Source: Maribacter halichondriae
Lineage (GTDB): Bacteria > Bacteroidota > Bacteroidia > Flavobacteriales > Flavobacteriaceae
Assembly: GCF_027474825.1 (NCBI RefSeq)
Contig: NZ_CP107030.1
Location: 1,295,001-1,359,000 of the forward strand
DNA length: 64,000 bases
Direction of reading: 5' to 3'
The position numbers and the translations under genes were made by a program. Of the stretch, positions 57,268-64,000 are shown piece after piece. Below the pieces are notes generated by a model that was not told the origin of the DNA, searched no databases, and saw only the letters and a list, made by a program, of their open reading frames with translations. Numbering within the stretch: the first letter of the stretch is position 1; the number at the start of each line of letters is the position of its first letter.

Positions 57268-59628
57268 TTACTCCGTTCGCAAACTTTTTACAGGGTTGGC
57301 CAAAGCAGCTTTCACTGCTTGAAAACTTACTGTCAGTAGCGCAATTCCAATAGCGATGAGACCTGCAAATGCAAATACCCAAGGATTGATTTCAATGCGA
57401 TAGTTAAAGCCCTCCAACCAGTTTTTCATGGCCCACCAGGCTAAAGGACCAGCAACAAGAAGGGCTATCAATACTAAACTCAAAAAGTCTTTTGACAAGA
57501 GTTTTACGATGCCCATTACACTACTTCCCAATACCTTGCGAACCCCAATTTCCTTTCGACGTTGTTCTGCAGTGTAGGCTGAAAGGCCAAATAATCCCAA
57601 ACAAGAAATGACTATGGCGAGTATGGCAAATATCTGGGAAAGGCTACCCATCATCTTTTCGCTTTTGAACCTAGAATTAAACGAATCGTCAACAAACTCA
57701 TATTCAAATGGAAATGCTGGGTTGTGGGTTTTTATCACTTTTTCCATAACCGTAAGGGCTGTGGTCATCGCGGTACCTGACTTTGTTTTTATGTACAAGT
57801 ATTGAGCCCATGATGGATCGTTAAAGAACATAACCGGATCACTTGTACCATACATGTCGCCATATAAATAGTCTTTGACCACACCTAAAACCGTATAGGT
57901 TTTACCATAGCGAATTACTGTTTTGCCCAAGGCACTTCCTTCTCCCATTAACTTTGCGAAGGACTGGGAAATCAAAGTGTTCGTGCTATCCTTGGAGGCA
58001 TCTTCGCTAAAACCACGGCCTTCGATAATTTCCATCCCTGCAGTCTTAAAAAAATCGGAACTGATATATCTAAATGAAATTAGCACATCTTTTGTATCCG
58101 TTCCTCCCTGCCATTCTAGATTCGTTCCATTGTATCCATCAGCTAGAATGTGGGTATTGAGAAGAGCTACATTCTCGACCATACCCGAAGCGATTATCTC
58201 GTTCTTTATAGGATCGAAATTTTTAAGCATATCCCCTTTGACAGGTATTTTGATTAGATTCTCTTTCGCAAATCCTAAATCTCGGCTTTTCACATGTTGT
58301 ATTTGTTGATACACTATGATCGTACTTATTATGAATACAATGGAAACCGCGAATTGGGCAACGACAAGCCCCTTTCGGATTATGCCCGAATTGCCCTGTT
58401 TGGACTTGACTCCTTTGAGCGCTTCTGCTGGCTTAAAAGAGGAAAGATAAAAAGCAGGATACCAACCTGCCAGAAGACCACAAATCAAACTTATACTTAG
58501 AAGGGACAATAAATGTCTGGCATCAAAAAGCCGGAGTTCGAGCTGTTTTTCAATGAGGATATTGAACTGAGGCAACAACATCGACAAAAAGAAAACACTT
58601 ACAACTGTAGCCAAAGCTGCTGTTATCAAGGCCTCTGCCATGAATTGCGAAATCAACATTTTTTTACCTGACCCCAGCACTTTGCGAAGGCCAACTTCCT
58701 TTGCCCTTTTTTCGCTTCGTGCCGTAGCTAGGTTCATAAAATTGATACAGGCGATCAGCAAAATGATAAGCGCAATTATGGCCATTAAGCGAACGAAAAC
58801 AATTTGTCCGCCTACTTTTTCTCCATTTTCAAAATTGTTACGCAGGTGCCAATCTTTCATGGGGTGCAGAAAAAAATAGGAATCAGGATCTTCCATTTTT
58901 TCCGGAAGTAACTCGCGTAACTTGGTATCCACGGCCTTATAATTCGAACCAAGGGCAAGTTCAACAAAAGTATAGGCAAAATTATTGCCATATTCTTTCA
59001 TCCATTCATTGTCTTCTCCTTCATTAAAGCGCTCGAAGGGTGCTAACCACCCAAATCCTAAGGTCGTGTTATCCGGTAAGTCTTTAACAACACCTGTTAC
59101 TACGTAATTGTTATTGTTATTTACTCGAAGAGTTTTGTTTAAGGCAGTTGTGTTTTTGCCAAACAAGTCCGAAGCGGTCTTTTGTGTCAGCACAATGGCA
59201 TCCGGTCGGTCGAGCGCACTCTCAATATTTCCCTCCACAAATTGAAGACTCAAAATGTCGAGAAAGTCCGCATCTACATAAGTACCACTCCTATTCACGG
59301 AATTATCTCCGATAGTAAACAGCATGTTCCCGTCAGATGTTCTTGCCGTCTTAACGATTTCGGGCATTTCATCTTTCAAGTCTTGTGCCAGGGGTCCAGG
59401 TGTATCCCCAAATGTGCGCCATTCCCCATCAAATTCACTATTGGCTAACACAACATACACGTTTTCCTTTTTTGTGAAGACACTATCAAAGCTTACCTCA
59501 TCTTCTACCCATAGCAATATCAGACTGGCACAAGTAATAGCAATGGCCAATCCAAAAATATTGAGTGAGCTATACCCTTTGTTTTTCCAAAGGTTTCGCC
59601 AAGCAATTTTCAGATAGTTTTTGAACAT
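57268..59628 (-). CDS. FtsX/MacB-type ABC permease P3
   Basis: 786 residues, intact, MFKNYLKIAWRNLWKNKGY start. Coupling motifs AKEVGLRKVLGSGKKML and RKEIGVRKVLGSSVMGI, C-terminus NPVKSLRTE. Gaps of 27 bases before and 23 after place it in the P1-P4 transcript. Confidence 0.9.
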   Translation of the reverse strand: MFKNYLKIAWRNLWKNKGYSSLNIFGLAIAITCASLILLWVEDEVSFDSVFTKKENVYVVLANSEFDGEWRTFGDTPGPLAQDLKDEMPEIVKTARTSDGNMLFTIGDNSVNRSGTYVDADFLDILSLQFVEGNIESALDRPDAIVLTQKTASDLFGKNTTALNKTLRVNNNNNYVVTGVVKDLPDNTTLGFGWLAPFERFNEGEDNEWMKEYGNNFAYTFVELALGSNYKAVDTKLRELLPEKMEDPDSYFFLHPMKDWHLRNNFENGEKVGGQIVFVRLMAIIALIILLIACINFMNLATARSEKRAKEVGLRKVLGSGKKMLISQFMAEALITAALATVVSVFFLSMLLPQFNILIEKQLELRLFDARHLLSLLSISLICGLLAGWYPAFYLSSFKPAEALKGVKSKQGNSGIIRKGLVVAQFAVSIVFIISTIIVYQQIQHVKSRDLGFAKENLIKIPVKGDMLKNFDPIKNEIIASGMVENVALLNTHILADGYNGTNLEWQGGTDTKDVLISFRYISSDFFKTAGMEIIEGRGFSEDASKDSTNTLISQSFAKLMGEGSALGKTVIRYGKTYTVLGVVKDYLYGDMYGTSDPVMFFNDPSWAQYLYIKTKSGTAMTTALTVMEKVIKTHNPAFPFEYEFVDDSFNSRFKSEKMMGSLSQIFAILAIVISCLGLFGLSAYTAEQRRKEIGVRKVLGSSVMGIVKLLSKDFLSLVLIALLVAGPLAWWAMKNWLEGFNYRIEINPWVFAFAGLIAIGIALLTVSFQAVKAALANPVKSLRTE

Positions 59629-59655
59629 GGTTCTCGTTTTTGATTTGATTATATT

Positions 59656-62072
59656 TTATTCAGTTCGTAAACTTTTTAGGGGTTGCATCAATGCAGCACC
59701 GATAGACCGATAACTGATAGTTAACAATGCAATGAACAGGGCAATTCCCCCAGCCCCTAAGAACACTTCCCATCCAATGTCGATTCGATAAGCAAAATCC
59801 TCCAGCCAACGATTCATTAGACACCAGCCAATCGGAACGGAAATAGCAATTGAAACAAATATCAGCTTCATAAAATCCAGGGTCAGAAGTTTGTAAATGC
59901 TTCGGAAAGGTGCACCTAAAACAATACGGATGCTGATCTCTTTTTTGCGCTGTTCGACCATAAAAGCAGATAAAGCAAATAGGCCCAAGCAGGCTACAAG
60001 AATGGCGAATAACGCAAAGCTGTTGAATATTTTACCCATGCGCTGTACATCTTCATGCATTTGTACAAATCTTTGATCCAAAAAACTATAGCTTATAGCT
60101 TGGTTGGATACATTACGATTCCAGATAGAAGTGATGGACGCCAGAGCTTCATTTACATTTCCCGAACTTATTTTTACCGCAACAGTTCCTAAATCGTTAC
60201 CTATGGTCAAAGCTACAGGGCTAATATCTTCTTTCAACGATGCAAAATGAAAGTTTTCGACAACGCCTACTATTGTCCAATGTTGGTTGTTATTATCGAG
60301 CTGTTTTCCCAAAGGTTTTTCAAGATTTAGGTCATGTGCCATTTTTTGGTTGATGATAATGGAGTTGATCGAGTCGGAAGCAAACTGTTTGGAGAAGTCC
60401 CTGCCTTCCTTTACTTTTATTCCCAAGGTTTTGACATAGTCATAGTCTACACGCCAAGTTTGGCTCAAAACACCAGGATTTTCACTTCCTTCGCTCACTT
60501 TTTTAAATGTTGTTTGATTGCGCTTGGAACCTTTAATGGGCAGATAATCCCCCAAGGAAACCTGTTGTACTTGGGGGAGTTCTACTAATTGATTCTTAAA
60601 GCTTTCGGCTTTGTTTCCCAAGACATTTGTACCCTCCAATATTACTACTTGTTCTTTATCATACCCCAATTCTTTTTTTAGAATAAAGTCCATCTGTTTG
60701 TAGATAATCAGTGTGCCGATAATCAAAACTACAGATGTGGAGAACTGAAAAACCACCAACCCACTTCTTAGCCTACCACTCTTAGCACCTTTACCAATGC
60801 TTCCTTTTAAAACATTCACTGGTCTAAAAGCCGAAAGATAAAATGCTGGGTATAATCCTGCTATAACCCCGATAATCAAGCCCGAAACCAGCAGAATGGG
60901 CAGGAACCACCAAGACGTCCATGGCATTGCAATCGTTTTTGCCGCAATGGAATTGAATGTCGGGAGTAACCCCCAAGCCAATATTGCTCCGAGTACAAAG
61001 GAGATAAGGCTGTACAGTACCGACTCGGTCAAAAACTGGGCAACTAGATTGCTCTTGAACGCCCCGACCGTTTTACGCAGTCCTACCTCTTTTGCGCGGT
61101 TCGCAGATTTTGCCGTGGACAGGTTGATAAAATTGATACCCGCCAATAACAAAATAAATCCGGCAATTGCAGCAAAAAGCCATACAAATCGAATATCACC
61201 ATGCTCCAATCCATCGGCCATTTCAATATCGGATTTCAAATGGATATCACCAATAGGCTGTAATCTGTATTCTATTGTTTTTAGGACATCTATAAAAGCA
61301 GCATCACGGCCCCTTTGTATTTGGGCGGGGATAACATAATTTTCTATTATGGAAGCCATTTTTTTCTGTAATTCGTCAATGTCGCTTCTTTCGTCGAGCA
61401 GGACATAGGTAAAATAGTTCTGGGATGTCCAGCTCATATTGGTGTCCTCAATGGGCAACAAAAAGTCGAAATCCAAATGGGAATTATCCGGGAAATCGGT
61501 CATTACCCCTGTAACCGTATAAGGTCTAGAGGGATTATCGTCCAATACCAAAGTTTCTCCCAGAGCATTCCCGTTGGGAAAATATTTCGCGGACCTAGAT
61601 TCTGAGATAACAATACTCCCCGGTCGGGTAAGAGCTTCTTCGGAGTTTCCTTGCTCCAAGTTAATTTCCAAAATTTCGAACAATTTTTGGTCTCCATATA
61701 GGAACCCCTCTTCAAAATTATTTTGAGTCTCTCCGGTAAGACGGAACGCCCTTTTGCCCCCTGAGGAAAGTGCCGAACCGTATATCTTACCGGCCTTTTT
61801 TACTTCGGGATAATCTGCCTCCATAGTTTCTGCAAAGGGCAATGGGAAATGTGTGCTTTTTTGATCTCCCCATCTATTTCAGCCTGCAGTACAACCCTAT
61901 AGATACGGTCACTTTTGGCATACTGCTTATCGTAGCTTAGTTCGTCCCAAATAAACAGGGCAATCAACAAGCAAGCGGCAATACCTACTGCAAAACCTCC
62001 AATTTTAATAAAAGTAAAAAGCTTTTCTTTTTTGATACTTCTCCAAGCTATTTTTAGATGATTATTAAACAT
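59656..62072 (-). pseudogene. FtsX/MacB-type ABC permease P2, one frameshift
   Basis: Start MFNNHLKIAWRSIKKEKLF at 62072. The frame breaks at T6 on the plus strand (61857-61862); a seventh T gives EIKKSTHFPLPFAETM and full continuity. Coupling motifs AKEVGLRKTVGAFKSNL and KKEISIRIVLGAPFRSIY (RIV where RKV is usual), C-terminus QPLKSLRTE instead of NPV. Apart from the indel the sequence is well conserved. Confidence 0.8.
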
Positions 62073-62091
62073 GATTTTTGATTGATTTTTA

Positions 62092-64000
62092 CTACTCATC
62101 CCTCAGCGCCTTTACCGGGTTCATGGTCGCCGCCCTAAAACTCTTCCAACCTATGGTTCCAAAAGCAATCACTAAGGTGACCACGGCGGCTAAGACAAAT
62201 ATCCACCACTGCATATCGATGCGATATGCAAAATCCTGAAGCCATTTGTCCATTAAATAATAACCTAATGGAAAGGCAATAAAGAAGGATATGAATACCA
62301 GTTTTAAAAAATCCTTGGAAAGCATGGCCATGATCTCAGGTACAGATGATCCCAAAACCTTTCGGATACCGATTTCCTTAAAACGTTGTTCGGCGGTAAA
62401 AGTAACCAAGCCAAAAAGCCCTAGACATGCCACCAAAATGGTGAGCAGGGCAAAAATGTTTAACAATGCCCCCATTTTTTGTTCGGTTACATAGGTCTGA
62501 CGATATGACTCATCTAGCAATGTGTAACTAAAAGCTTCCATGGTATTGAAACCGTTCCATAGTGTATTAGCATCTGCAATTAGTCCAGACATATCGGCCG
62601 ATTTTGCTTTTATGATGAGTCCACCATAAGGAGCGTACATCATAAACAAAGGATCTATCGGTTGATGTAACGATTTGAAGTGAAAGTCTTTGATTACCCC
62701 TATCACCGTTCTCGTACCTCCACTTTCAGTTATCACTTTACCCAAGGGGTTTTCACCAAGGCCTAATACTCTTACAGCCGTTTCGTTGATAATCACATTT
62801 GTGGAATCGGCACCGAACTCTTTTGAAAAATTCCTTCCAGCAACCAACTGCATGCCCATAGTCGGTATGTAATTCTCGTCGATGTTATACACGGGCATTC
62901 TTCTAACGAATTGACCATCTTTAGAAATCATTGTCTGATTATTATCGGAAAAACCGGCAGGGGCGAAAGCCGATTGCGAAATAGATTCCACTTTGGGGTT
63001 TTTAAGCAATTCATTTTTAAAAACCTCTTGGTCGCTGCCTAGTAGATATGCCTCTCGAATTACAAGCAATTGATCTCTTTCATAGCCGATATCCTTATTT
63101 TGGATATACTGCATCTGCTGGTTGACGATCAAGGTCGCTAATATCAACCCTGCGGAAATCACAAATTGAAATACCACCAAGCCACTACGAACCCCTTTAT
63201 TTGTATTGCCTCCCAAAAATTTATTTTTCAAGGCGCTTATGGGCTTGAAGGATGATAAAAAGAAAGCCGGATATCCGCCCGCCAAAAGGCTGATCAGAAA
63301 AGTAAGCAACAGCAACGCCAACAACACCGAAGGTCGTAACAAATAATCGATTTGCAATTCTTTGCCCGAAAGCTCATTATAGAATGGAAGTGATACCACA
63401 ACTAAAATTGCCGCCAGCAACATCGCCAAACAAGTGGCAATAAATGATTCGGACAAAAACTGATAACGTAGCTGTTTTTTGTTGGATCCCAAAACCTTTC
63501 TTATACCGACTTCCTTGGCCCTTTTGGCCGCCGTTGCCGTAGAAAGGTTCATGAAATTAATACAGGCAATCAATAACATAAAAAGCGCGACCGCGCTGAA
63601 AATATAGACATACTTAATGTCTCCCCCTTGCTCCAATTGGCTGTAGGAAGAATTATCGGAATATAAATGAATATCGGTAAGCGGGAAAATTCGAAACCCC
63701 AATTGATTTTCCTTGGTAAACTCTTCAAAGGGCACGCCCATTTCTTCCTGCATTTTGGATCCCATATATTTCTCCAAGATGTAGGGTAGCTTAGCTTCTA
63801 GGCTTTTAAAATCATATCCCTTTTTCAAAAGTAGATAGGTAAAGAAATCACCCTTGAACCAAGAATCGCTTTTAGCCTCTTCAAGTCCCTCTATGGACGC
63901 AAAAATGTCAAAATGGAAATGTGAATTTTTGGGGACTTCGTTTATGATCCCGGTAACTCTGAAAGGTTGTTCTTCATTATCTAGGTAAAACAATTTCCCT
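62092..64000 (-). CDS. FtsX/MacB-type ABC permease P1, 5' end outside window
   Basis: The last 636 or so residues of a permease; the start codon lies beyond the right edge. The visible part opens inside the first periplasmic domain (GKLFYLDNEEQPFRVTG). It then has TM2-TM4, coupling motif AKEVGIRKVLGSNKKQL, the second periplasmic domain, QRFKEIGIRKVLGSSVPEI and the C-terminus NPVKALRDE. The gap to P2 is 19 bases. The row may continue to the right. Confidence 0.9.
   Translation of the reverse strand, partial: GKLFYLDNEEQPFRVTGIINEVPKNSHFHFDIFASIEGLEEAKSDSWFKGDFFTYLLLKKGYDFKSLEAKLPYILEKYMGSKMQEEMGVPFEEFTKENQLGFRIFPLTDIHLYSDNSSYSQLEQGGDIKYVYIFSAVALFMLLIACINFMNLSTATAAKRAKEVGIRKVLGSNKKQLRYQFLSESFIATCLAMLLAAILVVVSLPFYNELSGKELQIDYLLRPSVLLALLLLTFLISLLAGGYPAFFLSSFKPISALKNKFLGGNTNKGVRSGLVVFQFVISAGLILATLIVNQQMQYIQNKDIGYERDQLLVIREAYLLGSDQEVFKNELLKNPKVESISQSAFAPAGFSDNNQTMISKDGQFVRRMPVYNIDENYIPTMGMQLVAGRNFSKEFGADSTNVIINETAVRVLGLGENPLGKVITESGGTRTVIGVIKDFHFKSLHQPIDPLFMMYAPYGGLIIKAKSADMSGLIADANTLWNGFNTMEAFSYTLLDESYRQTYVTEQKMGALLNIFALLTILVACLGLFGLVTFTAEQRFKEIGIRKVLGSSVPEIMAMLSKDFLKLVFISFFIAFPLGYYLMDKWLQDFAYRIDMQWWIFVLAAVVTLVIAFGTIGWKSFRAATMNPVKALRDE

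Noticed and set aside
30814..64000. Sigma-54 (-24/-12) promoters before the permeases
   Set aside because: I looked for TGGC and TTGC pairs at the right spacing in the larger gaps and saw none convincing.
1..64000. CRISPR arrays, rRNA and tRNA genes
   Set aside because: No regularly spaced repeats with unique spacers, and no rRNA or cloverleaf-like sequence was seen on either strand by eye.

Overview
The window looks like the chromosome of a marine flavobacterium (Bacteroidota, Flavobacteriaceae-like). The evidence is moderate-to-low GC, Bacteroidetes-type promoter elements (TTTG / TAnnTTTG), many short lipoprotein signals, a DUF2807 protein, a TonB energy transducer with an acidic/proline linker, and large 8-helix MacB/FtsX permeases typical of this phylum. 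I see no rRNA, tRNA or CRISPR array. No gene-free stretch exceeds about 300 bases.

Left part (1-31 kb): a mosaic of mostly single genes. These include a GAF-domain protein, a calcineurin-like phosphoesterase, TonB, and a Tat-exported Gfo/Idh/MocA oxidoreductase overlapping a DoxX-like membrane protein. Two small lipoproteins follow. From 8.1 to 12.6 kb two related but non-identical IS1182-like insertion sequences flank one AT-rich orphan gene; their borders suggest a cassette-like unit. Then come a sorbosone/PQQ-type dehydrogenase lipoprotein and a PLP cluster (class V aminotransferase-like enzyme diverging from RidA and a D-threonine-aldolase-like enzyme). Next are a PAP2 phosphatase, a GDSL lipoprotein, a penicillin-acylase-like lipoprotein, a TPM protein and an MsbA-like ABC exporter. 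An Fe-S/redox block (Mrp, NifU, ferredoxin reductase, ferredoxin) and an amidase lipoprotein complete this part.

Right part (30.8-64 kb, all minus strand): one ABC ATPase gene preceded by at least 13 consecutive MacB_PCD/FtsX permease genes, here numbered P1 (cut by the right edge) to P13 (next to the ATPase), with one DUF2807 protein between P8 and P9. Gap sizes and palindromic intergenic elements divide the row into likely transcription blocks: P1-P4, P5, P6-P7, P8, DUF2807-P9-P10, and P11-P12-P13-ATPase. Only one ATPase is visible for the whole row. No MacA/HlyD or TolC partner and no regulator is in view.

Quality caution: five permeases, both transposases and one small secreted protein carry single-base frameshifts, nearly all in homopolymer runs. 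Some or all could be sequencing errors rather than true gene death. Coordinates for these genes span the whole reconstructed gene.
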